This document shows positions 1-9,210 of a stretch of DNA of 64,000 nt, one piece after another. This stretch comes from Dyadobacter luticola (GTDB lineage: Bacteria > Bacteroidota > Bacteroidia > Cytophagales > Spirosomataceae). The stretch spans positions 620,001 through 684,000 of the forward strand of contig NZ_VCEJ01000005.1 of NCBI RefSeq assembly GCF_005860805.1, given 5' to 3'. The translations under genes and the position numbers were made by a program. Positions within the stretch are counted from its first letter, which is position 1; the number at the start of each line of letters is the position of its first letter. The notes below the pieces were generated by a model, which saw nothing but the letters and a program-made list of their open reading frames with translations, did not search any database and had not been told where the DNA came from.

Positions 1-1
1 A

Positions 2-577
2 GTACAACTTACCTGGGGCAACAGCCCGGCCTTGAAGCTCAATAAGCTGTTTACCAAAATGGCGGAGCAAAAAAATGACAAGGCGACCAATCAATTCCTT
101 AAAAATAAAATGAATTCGGCCAAATGGTTCATCGATGCGATCAAGCAGCGGGAAAACACCATGCTGAGCACATTGAAGGCGATTGTAAGGCTGCAATACG
201 ACTACTTTCAGACCGGCGACATTAAAAAGCTGCGCCCGATGATCCTGAAAGATGTGGCCGAGATCATTGATATGGATATTTCCACCGTTTCGAGGGTGAC
301 CACCAATAAATATGTCCAGACCCCTTTCGGGATCGTACTGCTGAAAGACCTGTTTACCGAAGGCGTGACCAATGAAGATGGTACCGAGGTTTCGAACAGG
401 GAAATCCAGGAGGCGATCAGGGAGATTGTCGGTGCAGAAGACAAAAGACATCCGTATAATGATCAGCAGATTACGGATATGCTTTCGGAAAAAGGCTATT
501 CCGTGGCGCGGCGTACCGTGGCTAAATACCGGGAACAACTGAACATTCCGACGGCAAGATTACGAGTTACCATTTAA
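2..577 (+). CDS. rpoN: RNA polymerase sigma-54 factor, C-terminal part (5' end outside window)
   Basis: The reading frame is open to the left edge of the window, so this is the 3' portion of a longer gene. The visible ~190 residues cover the core-binding/HTH region (IDMDISTVSRVTTNKYVQT) and end with the RpoN box (ARRTVAKYREQLNIP) that contacts the -24 promoter element. Sigma-54 recruits RNA polymerase to -24/-12 promoters and needs an AAA+ activator. An NtrC-type activator follows 21 bp downstream, which fits a sigma-54 regulatory cluster. The internal TTG near base 32 is not a true start, because the frame upstream of it also reads as RpoN-like sequence. Confidence 0.95.
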   Translation, partial: VQLTWGNSPALKLNKLFTKMAEQKNDKATNQFLKNKMNSAKWFIDAIKQRENTMLSTLKAIVRLQYDYFQTGDIKKLRPMILKDVAEIIDMDISTVSRVTTNKYVQTPFGIVLLKDLFTEGVTNEDGTEVSNREIQEAIREIVGAEDKRHPYNDQQITDMLSEKGYSVARRTVAKYREQLNIPTARLRVTI

Positions 578-598
578 AATTAAGCCCTAAAACCAGGC

Positions 599-2068
599 AT
601 GAAAAAAATTGTTGTTGTTGATGATGAGGCAGATATCTGTTTCTTGCTGAAAAGATTTTTATCCAAAAATGATTTCATAGTTGAAACAGCCCAAAATGGC
701 AAAGACGGCCTCGCGCTGATCGAATCGGTTTCACCGGATCTGGTAATGACCGATTTCAGGCTGGGTGACATTACGGGTACCGACCTGCTTACAGCCATCA
801 AATCCAAACGGCCCCACGTGCCGGTGCTGATCATTACCGGATATTCCGATATCAAGGTGGCGGTGAATGTGATGAAGTTGGGGGCTTACGATTACATTAC
901 AAAACCCCTTTTTCCGGATGAGATATTGGTAACCGTTAAAAAAGCGATTGCCGATGCCGAATCTTCCAAAGCCGAGGAGCAGGAATACACTTCTTCGGCC
1001 CCGGTTGCCGGACAAACCGGCGATGCACCGAAACCAGGCCGGAAAAGCAGCTCACGCATGAAAGCGGGCTACATAATGGGCCAGAGCGATATTTCGGACA
1101 ACCTTTTCAAACAGGTGGACCTGGTTGCGCCTACCAATTTCAGTGTGATCATTTACGGGGAAAGCGGCTCGGGTAAAGAGGCGATCGCCCAGGAAATACA
1201 TAACCGGTCGCGGAGAAAAGATATGCCATTTGTGGCGATGGACTGCGGCGCGATTTCGAAGGAATTGGCTGGTAGTGAGCTATTTGGTCACGAAAAAGGA
1301 TCATTTACCGGTGCACTAAATACCAAGATCGGGCATTTTGAAATGGCAAACGGCGGTACACTGTTCCTGGATGAAGTGTCCAACTTATCCTACGAAATCC
1401 AGGTAGCATTGCTGCGTGTAGTTCAGGAACGTAAAATGCGACGCATCGGTGGTTCGAAAGAGATCGACCTGGATGTACGGATCATTGTGGCGAGTAACGA
1501 AAGACTGCTCGAATCGGCTAGAAATGGTAAGTTCAGGGAGGATCTTTATTATCGTTTCAATGAATTTACGATCGAGGTACCGGCTCTGAGAAACAGAAAA
1601 GATGACCTGATGCTTTTTGCCGGGGCTTTTCTGGATACAACCAATGTAGAGCTTAATAAAAATGTCAGCGGGTTTTCGGAAGAAGTTAAAAACGATTTTC
1701 TGAACTACTCGTGGCCGGGTAACCTGCGTGAGTTGAAAAATGTGATCAAACGCGCAACATTGCTTTCAGACGGCGAACTGATTGAGGAAAAGTCACTGCC
1801 TTTTGAAATTGTAAACTATAAAAGACTCAAAGACCTGGACGAAGAGCCGGCGGCACCGGCTGCGGCATCTGCATCGACAGGCAGCGTTGAAAGTCCTGTG
1901 GAAGGAGATGATTCCAAACCAAGCCTGAAAACCGTCGCCAATGAAGCTGAGTATGATATGATCATGCAGGTACTGCGCGATGTGAATTTCAATAAAAGCA
2001 AGGCTGCGCGTTTGCTGAACATCGACAGGAAAACGCTTTATAATAAAATGAAGCAATTTGATATTTAG
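599..2068 (+). CDS. Sigma-54-dependent response regulator, NtrC/AtoC family
   Basis: This is a three-domain activator of 489 residues. An N-terminal receiver (about 1-118) has the acidic pair D8/D9, phosphoacceptor D52 and K102. The central AAA+ ATPase (about 157-395) has Walker A GESGSGKE at 187-194, the sigma-54-contacting loop as GSFTGA at 234-239 and Walker B TLFLDE near 254-259. A Fis-type helix-turn-helix (about 445-489) ends in NIDRKTLYNKMKQF. A Pro/Ala/Ser-rich linker lies at about 415-440. The domains predict phosphorylation-controlled activation of sigma-54 promoters. It lies between rpoN and a histidine kinase gene on the same strand with short gaps, so a partnership with that kinase is likely. 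Its target genes cannot be read from the window. Confidence 0.95.
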   Translation: MKKIVVVDDEADICFLLKRFLSKNDFIVETAQNGKDGLALIESVSPDLVMTDFRLGDITGTDLLTAIKSKRPHVPVLIITGYSDIKVAVNVMKLGAYDYITKPLFPDEILVTVKKAIADAESSKAEEQEYTSSAPVAGQTGDAPKPGRKSSSRMKAGYIMGQSDISDNLFKQVDLVAPTNFSVIIYGESGSGKEAIAQEIHNRSRRKDMPFVAMDCGAISKELAGSELFGHEKGSFTGALNTKIGHFEMANGGTLFLDEVSNLSYEIQVALLRVVQERKMRRIGGSKEIDLDVRIIVASNERLLESARNGKFREDLYYRFNEFTIEVPALRNRKDDLMLFAGAFLDTTNVELNKNVSGFSEEVKNDFLNYSWPGNLRELKNVIKRATLLSDGELIEEKSLPFEIVNYKRLKDLDEEPAAPAAASASTGSVESPVEGDDSKPSLKTVANEAEYDMIMQVLRDVNFNKSKAARLLNIDRKTLYNKMKQFDI

Positions 2069-2088
2069 AGGGGGAGAACTGACGCGGA

Positions 2089-3519
2089 ATGAACAGCAAG
2101 CTTATAAAAGTACTCCTTGTTGACGACGACGAGGACGACTATTTTCTGACCAGGGAATATTTTCAGGACCTGGTTAACTGGAAATTCGATATTACCTGGT
2201 GTGCAACCTTCAAAGATGCGCAGGAGCAGATCGGGCATCATAAATATGACCTCTATCTGTTTGATTATCTGCTTGGAGGAAACACGGGTATCGATCTGAT
2301 TGAGCTTGCCTGCCAGTTTGAATGTGAAGAACCGATCATCTTATTGACGGGAAAAGGGGATACCAAGATCGCGGTGGAAGCATTGCGGCTGGGTGCTGCC
2401 GATTACCTGATCAAAAGCGAGCTGGACGCCGAAAAGCTGGAAAGAAGCATTCGGTATGCGCTGGAAAGAACCTCCGTTTTGAAAGCGTTGCGGCACAGTG
2501 AAAGACGTTACCGCCGCGTTTTTGAGGAATCCAGCGATTTCCTTTTTATCAGTGACCTTGCAGGCAACATTATCGATTTCAATGCCTCGGCTTCCGTACT
2601 TACCGGTTTTTCGGAAGAAGATCTCCGCCTTAAAAACATTGTCGACCTGATCGACGAACCCCAGTTTTCGGTTCAGTGGAAAAACATCAAGGAACACGCA
2701 ATCCACGACCAGGAGTTGCGCGTTTTGACCAAAGACGGTGATAAGAAATACTGTCTTTTCTCAGCCTCCGTCGAATTTGACGAGGACCATCCCTACATTC
2801 AGGGCCGGATGCATGATATGACGGCCCGGAAACAATCGGAGCGGGAAAGACTTTTCTCTGAAAAAATGGCTGTGACAGGCCGGCTTGTGAGAATGCTGGC
2901 GCATGAGGTACGCAATCCGCTCACAAATGTGAACCTGTCGGCGGAGCAGCTCGAAATGGAGCTTGTCGACGAAGACCAGAAATTTTACACCCAGATCATC
3001 AAAAGGAATTGCACTCGTATTAACGATCTGATCTCACAGCTTTTACAGCCATCGACTTCTGCCGACATTGAGCTGGTGGAAAAACCGATACACGCTGAAT
3101 TAAAAGAGGCAATCGGCGCCGCGCTGGATCGTGTTCAACTCAAACGCATCCAGATCGTCAGCGAATTTGCCGAGGAAGAATTACTTCTTCCGCTGGATTC
3201 GGTATCCCTGCAAATGGCCTTTTTGAACCTCATTACCAATGCGATAGAGGCCATGGAAGAAGACCACGGCATCCTGCGCATCTCGACCAAAAATCATGGA
3301 GATACCATTCAGGTGATTTTTGCGGATAATGGTTCGGGGATCAACGAGGAGCACATGGAGAAGATTTTTGAACCCTATTTTACGGGTAAAAACAATGGTA
3401 TGGGCATCGGGCTTTCTACCACCATGAGCGTAATCCACGCGCACCACGGCCGTATCGACGTGCAGTCGCAGGTGGGGCAGGGCACTACATTCACCATCAG
3501 CTTTCAGGAAGGTAAGTAG
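2089..3519 (+). CDS. Soluble hybrid: receiver-PAS-histidine kinase
   Basis: The 476-residue protein has an N-terminal receiver (about 5-125, phosphoacceptor D59, K109), a PAS domain (about 135-250), a HisKA domain with H-box AHEVRNPLTN (H272) and a HATPase domain with N-box around 380-390 and G-box DNGSG at 413-417. No signal peptide or membrane segment is visible, so it should sense a cytoplasmic cue or receive phosphate through its own receiver. It starts 20 bp after the NtrC-type regulator and is probably co-transcribed with it, which makes it the likely kinase for that regulator. The receiver at the N-terminus, instead of at the C-terminus as in classical hybrid kinases, suggests it is itself an output target of another phosphorelay. 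Confidence 0.9.
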   Translation: MNSKLIKVLLVDDDEDDYFLTREYFQDLVNWKFDITWCATFKDAQEQIGHHKYDLYLFDYLLGGNTGIDLIELACQFECEEPIILLTGKGDTKIAVEALRLGAADYLIKSELDAEKLERSIRYALERTSVLKALRHSERRYRRVFEESSDFLFISDLAGNIIDFNASASVLTGFSEEDLRLKNIVDLIDEPQFSVQWKNIKEHAIHDQELRVLTKDGDKKYCLFSASVEFDEDHPYIQGRMHDMTARKQSERERLFSEKMAVTGRLVRMLAHEVRNPLTNVNLSAEQLEMELVDEDQKFYTQIIKRNCTRINDLISQLLQPSTSADIELVEKPIHAELKEAIGAALDRVQLKRIQIVSEFAEEELLLPLDSVSLQMAFLNLITNAIEAMEEDHGILRISTKNHGDTIQVIFADNGSGINEEHMEKIFEPYFTGKNNGMGIGLSTTMSVIHAHHGRIDVQSQVGQGTTFTISFQEGK

Positions 3520-3534
3520 ACGCAGTAATGAAAT

Positions 3535-3578
3535 TACCGGCGCTCCGGGACGAATAACATATCGTCCGGAGCTACCGG
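3535..3578. terminator. Possible hairpin between convergent genes
   Basis: An imperfect inverted repeat (CGCTCCGGGACGA / TCGTCCGGAGC, one bulged base, flanked by CCGG on both sides) lies in the 79-bp gap between the convergent kinase and RND pump genes. There is no clear T-run on either strand, so termination is only a guess. Confidence 0.35.
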
Positions 3579-3598
3579 CATGAGCGCCTCAGTGGATA

Positions 3599-6500
3599 TC
3601 AGGCGTTTCTGGCTTTGCGGTTGAAGAACCCGTAAATGATCGGGAAGATCAGCAGTGTCAGGAATGTAGCGGTGATCAACCCGCCGATCACCACAATTGC
3701 CAAAGGTTTCTGTGTTTCCGAGCCGATACCCGTCGAGGTAGCAGCTGGTAACAAACCGATTGCAGCCATTAAAGCCGTCATAATCACCGGCCTGATCCTC
3801 GATTTCACCCCTTCCCGTATCGCCTCATCGAGCGTCATTCTCGCCGCCAGGTTTTTGTTAAAGACCGAGATCAGGATCACCCCATTTTGCACGCATAATC
3901 CGAACAATGCGATAAAGCCTACGCCCGCCGAGATACCGAAGTTCATGTGCGTCACATGCAGCGCGAGTATCCCGCCAATCAGCGCAAAAGGAACGTTCAC
4001 GAGTACCAGGCCGGCATCTTTGGCATTGCTGAACATGATGAAAAGCAGGATGAAAATCCCGATCAAGCTGATCGGTACCACTTGTCCCAGCCGCGCCGTA
4101 GCACGTACCTGATTTTCAAATTCCCCCGACCAGTTTACAGAATACCCTTTTGGTAAAGATTTCAAAAGCGGTTTCACGCGGCTCTGCGCATCGGCGATGG
4201 TACTTCCCAAATCCCGCTCACGTACCGAGAATTTTACCCCGATGAAACGCTTGTTGTTATCCCGGTACACAAATGCCGGCCCGGTCACGGTTCTGATAGT
4301 CGAAATTTCTTTCAGCGGAATTTTCCCGCCTGTCAATGTGGGCACCATCAGCTGTTGAATGTCGTCTACCGAGCGGCGGTACTGCTGCTCATAGCGCAGC
4401 CTGATGTCAAATTTGCGCTCGCCTTCATAAAGGATCGAAGCCGTTTTTCCACCAATCGCCATCTCGATCACCGCCTGTGCATCCGCAATGCTCACGCCAT
4501 ATTGCGCCATCTGATGGTCGTGCAGAATGACGCTGACTTCCGGCTGGCCTATGTTCCGCAGGATACCCACGTCCTTGATCCCCGGCACATCCTTGATCGC
4601 TTCCAGCACCTGGTTCGCTTTATCATTCAATGTTTCCAGGTCATCGCCGTAAATTTTCACCGCATTACTTGCATTCATACCTGCCACCGCCTCGGCCACA
4701 TTGTCGATGATCGGCTGCGAATAGTTGTAGTTAATGCCCTGAAACTGTTTCAGTTTCGTGTCCATTTCCTCAATCAGATCGTCCTGGCTGATTTTTCTTT
4801 TCCACTCATCTTTGGGTTTCAGGTTCACCTGCATTTGCACGTAATAAAAACCCGACGGATCGGTACCATCATTGGAGCGGCCGGTTTGCGACAAAACGCC
4901 ATTTACCTCAGGAAATTCATTGAGTTTGTTTCTCAAAACCGTCACCATCTTAGTCGTTTCGGCCAAGGAGCTGCTCATCGGCATTTTCGCTTCAACCCAA
5001 AGAGCACCTTCATTTAATGTGGGCAAAAACTCGGTTCCCAGGAATTTTGCGGAAAACAAGCTCAATGCCATAAACACGATGGCAAGCACTACGCTGAGCT
5101 TTTTGCGCGCATAACACCATTCAAAGCCACGCGTCACCGAGTTGTCAAAAAAGCGGACAACCGGATTACTCTTCTCACGCACATTTTTTCTGAGCAAAAT
5201 CGAGCAGAGTACCGGTACCAATGTTAAAGTGTAGAGCAGCGCGCCGAGCAAGGCAAAACCTAGTGTATATGCCAGCGGCGTAAACATTTTTCCCTCCACT
5301 TTCTGGAAACTGAAAATCGGGATCAATGCCGTAATAATGATCAGTTTGGAGAAGAAAATTGCTTTTCCAAGTTCTCCACCGGTCTTTTTAACTAAACCCA
5401 ATTTCGAGAGCTTGTTGTACTTCTCCATACCATTGCGGTGCGCGAGGTGATCCAGCGTCACGAAAATCCCTTCCACCATCACCACGGCACCGTCAATGAT
5501 AATCCCAAAGTCTATCGCGCCCATGGACAGAAGGTTGGCGGACATTCCTTTGAGTTTGAGACACATAAAAGCAAAGAGGAGGGCAAGCGGAATAATGATC
5601 GATACAATCACCGTCGTGCGCCAGTCGGCCATGAACACGAAAACGATCACGGTCACCAGCACAATACCTTCTATCAGGTTGTGTTTCACGGTATGCGCAC
5701 AAAATTCTATCAGGTTATCACGGTCGTAGAATGTGACCATTTTGACATCAGGAGGCAGGATTTTGGTGTTCAATTCCTGAACCTTATCCTTTATACGCGC
5801 CAACACCTCACTCGGGTTTTCACCTTTGCGCTGCACCACGATACCTTCCACCACATCGTCGTTTTTGTCCAGACCTACCTGGCCCACGCGTGGCATATCC
5901 GACTCTTTTACATCCGCCACATCCCTGACCAGCACCGGGTTATCTTTTACAAATTCCACGATAATGTTCTCAATGTCGGGTATGGAGTTCAAAAGCCCGA
6001 TTCCGCGAACCACATAAGCCTGCCCGTTTTTCTCGATCACATCGCCGCCGACATTCACATTACTTTTGGTCACGGCCTGGTACACTTCCAGCGGGGTAAT
6101 GTTGTATTTGACCAACTTGGTCGGGTTCACCTGCACCTCGTAAATTTTCTGGCGGCCTCCAAATGCGACCACATCGGCCACACCGGGAATGCTTCTCAAC
6201 TGTCTGTCTATCACCCAGTTTTGCAGTGTCAGCAGCTCGCGGCTGTCGCGGTCATTGCTTTTGAGTGTGTACCTGAAAATTTCGCCGGTCGGGCCGTACG
6301 GGGGCTGCACGTCGGGCTCCACGCCGTCGGGGAGAGAAATATTACGAAGCTGGTTATTAACCTGTTGCCGCGCAAAAAAGTCTTCCACACCATCATCAAA
6401 AATGATCTTGATAATGCTCAGACCGAACATGGTGGTACTCCGCACATTCGATTTTTGCTGCACCGAGTTCATCGCCACCTCAATCGGCACGGTCACAAAC

Positions 6501-6697
6501 CGCTCGATTTCCTCGGCGCTCCGTCCGTTCCACTGGGTTACAATGATGATTTGTGTGTTGGTCACGTCCGGAAATGCTTCCAGCGGCGTGTCCCGGTAAC
6601 TGACGATCCCCGCAACAATCAGCAGGCCAGTCATGAAGAATATGAAGAACCGGTTTTTCAATGAAAACCCCACGATTCCCCGGATGAATTTGTTCAT
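3599..6697 (-). CDS. Heavy-metal efflux RND transporter, CusA/CzcA family
   Basis: This 1032-residue inner-membrane proton/metal antiporter is the normal length for HME-RND pumps. It has one membrane segment near residues 15-35, a large periplasmic domain, a block of membrane segments around 340-530, and the repeat of this layout in the second half. The HME signature DFGIIIDGAVVMVE spans about 396-409 (D396, D402, E409, the proton-relay residues of the family). The start MNKFIRGIVGFSLKNR is typical. It is the last gene of an operon that also carries the adaptor, the outer-membrane channel and a two-component system. Whether it exports Cu/Ag or Co/Zn/Cd cannot be decided from sequence reading. 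Confidence 0.95.
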   Translation of the reverse strand: MNKFIRGIVGFSLKNRFFIFFMTGLLIVAGIVSYRDTPLEAFPDVTNTQIIIVTQWNGRSAEEIERFVTVPIEVAMNSVQQKSNVRSTTMFGLSIIKIIFDDGVEDFFARQQVNNQLRNISLPDGVEPDVQPPYGPTGEIFRYTLKSNDRDSRELLTLQNWVIDRQLRSIPGVADVVAFGGRQKIYEVQVNPTKLVKYNITPLEVYQAVTKSNVNVGGDVIEKNGQAYVVRGIGLLNSIPDIENIIVEFVKDNPVLVRDVADVKESDMPRVGQVGLDKNDDVVEGIVVQRKGENPSEVLARIKDKVQELNTKILPPDVKMVTFYDRDNLIEFCAHTVKHNLIEGIVLVTVIVFVFMADWRTTVIVSIIIPLALLFAFMCLKLKGMSANLLSMGAIDFGIIIDGAVVMVEGIFVTLDHLAHRNGMEKYNKLSKLGLVKKTGGELGKAIFFSKLIIITALIPIFSFQKVEGKMFTPLAYTLGFALLGALLYTLTLVPVLCSILLRKNVREKSNPVVRFFDNSVTRGFEWCYARKKLSVVLAIVFMALSLFSAKFLGTEFLPTLNEGALWVEAKMPMSSSLAETTKMVTVLRNKLNEFPEVNGVLSQTGRSNDGTDPSGFYYVQMQVNLKPKDEWKRKISQDDLIEEMDTKLKQFQGINYNYSQPIIDNVAEAVAGMNASNAVKIYGDDLETLNDKANQVLEAIKDVPGIKDVGILRNIGQPEVSVILHDHQMAQYGVSIADAQAVIEMAIGGKTASILYEGERKFDIRLRYEQQYRRSVDDIQQLMVPTLTGGKIPLKEISTIRTVTGPAFVYRDNNKRFIGVKFSVRERDLGSTIADAQSRVKPLLKSLPKGYSVNWSGEFENQVRATARLGQVVPISLIGIFILLFIMFSNAKDAGLVLVNVPFALIGGILALHVTHMNFGISAGVGFIALFGLCVQNGVILISVFNKNLAARMTLDEAIREGVKSRIRPVIMTALMAAIGLLPAATSTGIGSETQKPLAIVVIGGLITATFLTLLIFPIIYGFFNRKARNA

Positions 6698-6738
6698 CAG
6701 ATTTGAGTGAATGAGTGAATGACTGAGTTAGTGAATGA

Positions 6739-7830
6739 TTAATCATTCAGCGCATCGTAAACCAGCAGTTGATTCTTGGAAATCACCGCCTCGCCTGGCT
6801 TCAAGCCGGTGCTGATGTAGGCCCGGTTGGCCAGGGAGCGGTACACTTCGATAGGGCGGGTTTCAATATTGGTCCTGCTGTGATACACCATCACCCAGTT
6901 TTTGCTTCGGTCAAAAATCACGGCCTGCGAAGGAATTGCCTGCATTTGGCTGCCTTCTTCGAAGTTCAGGCTCACTGTTGCGTGCATTTCCGGTTTGAGT
7001 TTGAATCCTACATTTTGAAGCTGAATCCGTATCCGCATCGCCTTGGTTTCAGGATCAAGCACATTGTAGATTTTGTCAACCTTACCTTTGAAAACCTCAT
7101 CCGAAAAGCTGATCGTGCGCACTTCGGCAGGCATACCCAGCTGAATACGAGGGATATCGCTCTCGTTCACATTGGCCATCACCCACACATCGGCGATTTG
7201 TCCTACCGTGAAAAGGCTTTCCGTATTGTCGGAGCGCAGCTGCATCCCGCGGTTTACATTTTTATCAATAATAAATCCGTTGATCGGTGACTTCACAATG
7301 TAATTTGCTGATTTACCCAAACCGTAAATCGAAAAAACTTCTTTCACCCGGCTCACTTCCGCCTGGGCTTTGTCCACCACTTGTCGAGCCGAAATCACGT
7401 CCCTTTCAGGCACCAGTTTGCTTTCGAAAAGATCTTCGGTAGAGGATAAATTTTTCTGTGCAACCAATAAATCGGATTGTGCCTGGATCTTCTGTCTCTC
7501 AAAATCAGCCACTTCCCCTGAGCGGATGGTCGCAAGTTTTTGACCTTTACGCACATTGTCGCCCAGCTCTACATCCACTTCCTCCACATTACCACCCACA
7601 AGCGGGAAAATCTTGATCACCTGGTTTTCGTCAGGTACCACTTTGCCGACCAGCGTCAGCTCATTTCTTACCGGTTCTGTGCGTACAGTATCGATTTTAA
7701 TGCGGCTCATCATCGTATCCGACAGCATAAACGCCTTGGATTCGCCGCTCTCCTCGTCCTTTTTCTTATCGCAGGATGTCAGCCAGATTCCAAAAGCGGC
7801 CAACATGACAACATACAGGGTATTTTTCAT
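6739..7830 (-). CDS. RND efflux periplasmic adaptor lipoprotein (CusB/CzcB-like)
   Basis: This 363-residue membrane-fusion protein should link the inner-membrane pump to the outer-membrane channel. A lipoprotein signal ends in LTSC (C20), followed by a charged linker (DKKKDEESGE). A lipoyl/barrel-sandwich half (VEEVDVELGDNVRKGQKLA), an alpha-hairpin (about 105-165), the second lipoyl half and beta-barrel segments follow in the family order. It lacks the long His-rich N-terminal tail seen in some CzcB proteins. It sits 41 bp upstream of the pump and 51 bp downstream of the channel gene, so the three products should assemble as one tripartite exporter. Confidence 0.93.
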   Translation of the reverse strand: MKNTLYVVMLAAFGIWLTSCDKKKDEESGESKAFMLSDTMMSRIKIDTVRTEPVRNELTLVGKVVPDENQVIKIFPLVGGNVEEVDVELGDNVRKGQKLATIRSGEVADFERQKIQAQSDLLVAQKNLSSTEDLFESKLVPERDVISARQVVDKAQAEVSRVKEVFSIYGLGKSANYIVKSPINGFIIDKNVNRGMQLRSDNTESLFTVGQIADVWVMANVNESDIPRIQLGMPAEVRTISFSDEVFKGKVDKIYNVLDPETKAMRIRIQLQNVGFKLKPEMHATVSLNFEEGSQMQAIPSQAVIFDRSKNWVMVYHSRTNIETRPIEVYRSLANRAYISTGLKPGEAVISKNQLLVYDALND

Positions 7831-7881
7831 TTTCGGGTTTTTGTGGCAATGCCAGTTGTAAGAAGTTTTTAGTTTAAATGT

Positions 7882-9129
7882 TTAGTTGAAAAGCTCTTCG
7901 CCGACAGCAAAGTTGAGCTCTTCGTAAACCTTGATCCGGTCAGCCTGCAAGCGATTGTATTCCTTGATGCTTTCGTTGTAGGTTTCGATAAAATCGATGA
8001 ATTCGAGGAGGGTTACATTTCTTTTCTGGAAGTTTTCGTAGAAACCTTTATTCAGCAACTGAAACTGGTCTGAGAACTGGCCCTCTACACTTTTATAAGC
8101 ATTATCCGCAATGCCCACCTTCTGCACCGCAGCATCCACTTCATTGGCTACCGTGTTTTGCTTGGCATTTTCAGCCGTTTTGAAATAGCTGATGTTGCTT
8201 TTCGCGGCTTTGATATTTCCCTGGTTACGGTTAAAGAATGGTAAGTCGATGGAAGCATTTACACCAAAATAATTGCTCACATAGTTGCTCGACTGGTCGT
8301 AAATCGCACCAATTTTCATATCCGGTTTCGCCAGCGCTTTTTGTAATGTATAGTTCAATTCCGCCTGTTTGGTAGCAGACTGCGCCACTTTCAGGTCGGC
8401 GCGGCTTTGTAATGCTTTTTCTTTGAGTTGCTCCGGCGTGTATTTGCTTAGCTGGTATCGTTGAATTTCAGAGCTGTCGACCACCGATTTTACCGGGCGC
8501 TCGGTATTTAGCAGTGTCCGCAGGTCGCGCTGGTTTTCCTGTAATTCAAAAAGAATGTCAGCACGTTCGTTCGTCAATTCAAACAACAACGCTTTCAGCC
8601 GCACCACTTCTTTCAGCGATATGTTCTTCCGCTCGTATTCTTTTTGGAATGCATTCACCGTGGTATTCAATGTGCCGATCTGCGTATCGTACAGGGCCAC
8701 AGTCTGTTCCAGATAATATGATTCAAAAAAGATCTGGCGGAGCTCGAATTTTAATGTTCGGATAAGGTCGAAAAACTGGTACTCGCTCTTACGGGTCGAC
8801 TCGACATCGAGCGCTACCTGCTTGTTACGTTTGCCCGCGCGCGTGATCAGCTGCTCGATCGTGAAAGCTTTTTGTCCATTTTTGCCCACATCAAAAGCGC
8901 CGCGTGACGGACTGTAAGCATTGATTTCAACACCGAATGTGGGGTTATTCCAGAGTTTGTCCTGGATCTCAACCGACTTGGCAATGTCGATCTGGTACTT
9001 TTCAGCAAGAATTTCGAGGTTGTTTTGAAGAAAAAGACTATCCGCTTGTCTGATTGAAATCCTGAGCGTGTCCTGTGCGTGTAAGCTGATTGAAAATAAG
9101 ATCAAAAGCCCGGTGAGGTAAGTTCGCAT
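7882..9129 (-). CDS. TolC-family outer-membrane efflux channel (CusC/CzcC-like)
   Basis: About 415 residues encode the outer-membrane component of the tripartite metal exporter. The ATG at 9129 is preferred over an upstream start at 9162, because it begins a clean signal peptide (MRTYLTGLLILFSISLHAQ). The mature part consists of two repeats of long amphipathic helices with TolC-like phrases such as RADLKVAQSATKQAELNYTLQKAL and DLPFFNRNQGNIKAAKSNI. The gene precedes the adaptor and pump genes on the minus strand. It follows the sensor kinase gene after about 80 bp, so a separate promoter in that gap is possible. Confidence 0.92.
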   Translation of the reverse strand: MRTYLTGLLILFSISLHAQDTLRISIRQADSLFLQNNLEILAEKYQIDIAKSVEIQDKLWNNPTFGVEINAYSPSRGAFDVGKNGQKAFTIEQLITRAGKRNKQVALDVESTRKSEYQFFDLIRTLKFELRQIFFESYYLEQTVALYDTQIGTLNTTVNAFQKEYERKNISLKEVVRLKALLFELTNERADILFELQENQRDLRTLLNTERPVKSVVDSSEIQRYQLSKYTPEQLKEKALQSRADLKVAQSATKQAELNYTLQKALAKPDMKIGAIYDQSSNYVSNYFGVNASIDLPFFNRNQGNIKAAKSNISYFKTAENAKQNTVANEVDAAVQKVGIADNAYKSVEGQFSDQFQLLNKGFYENFQKRNVTLLEFIDFIETYNESIKEYNRLQADRIKVYEELNFAVGEELFN

Positions 9130-9210
9130 ACGTTTTGTGTTATAATGCTGCGAACTTCGCATGCCGGTATTACAGCAGGCTTAAAATAGTCTTAGAAAAA
9201 AATTAGAAAG

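Noticed and set aside
4355-5017. A 220-residue plus-strand frame inside the same pump gene
   Set aside because: Shadow frame with no recognisable family and no independent start region.
5438-6664. A 408-residue open frame on the plus strand opposite the RND pump gene
   Set aside because: It is the shadow of a well-supported CzcA-family gene; its translation is His-rich low-quality sequence without a domain or signal peptide.
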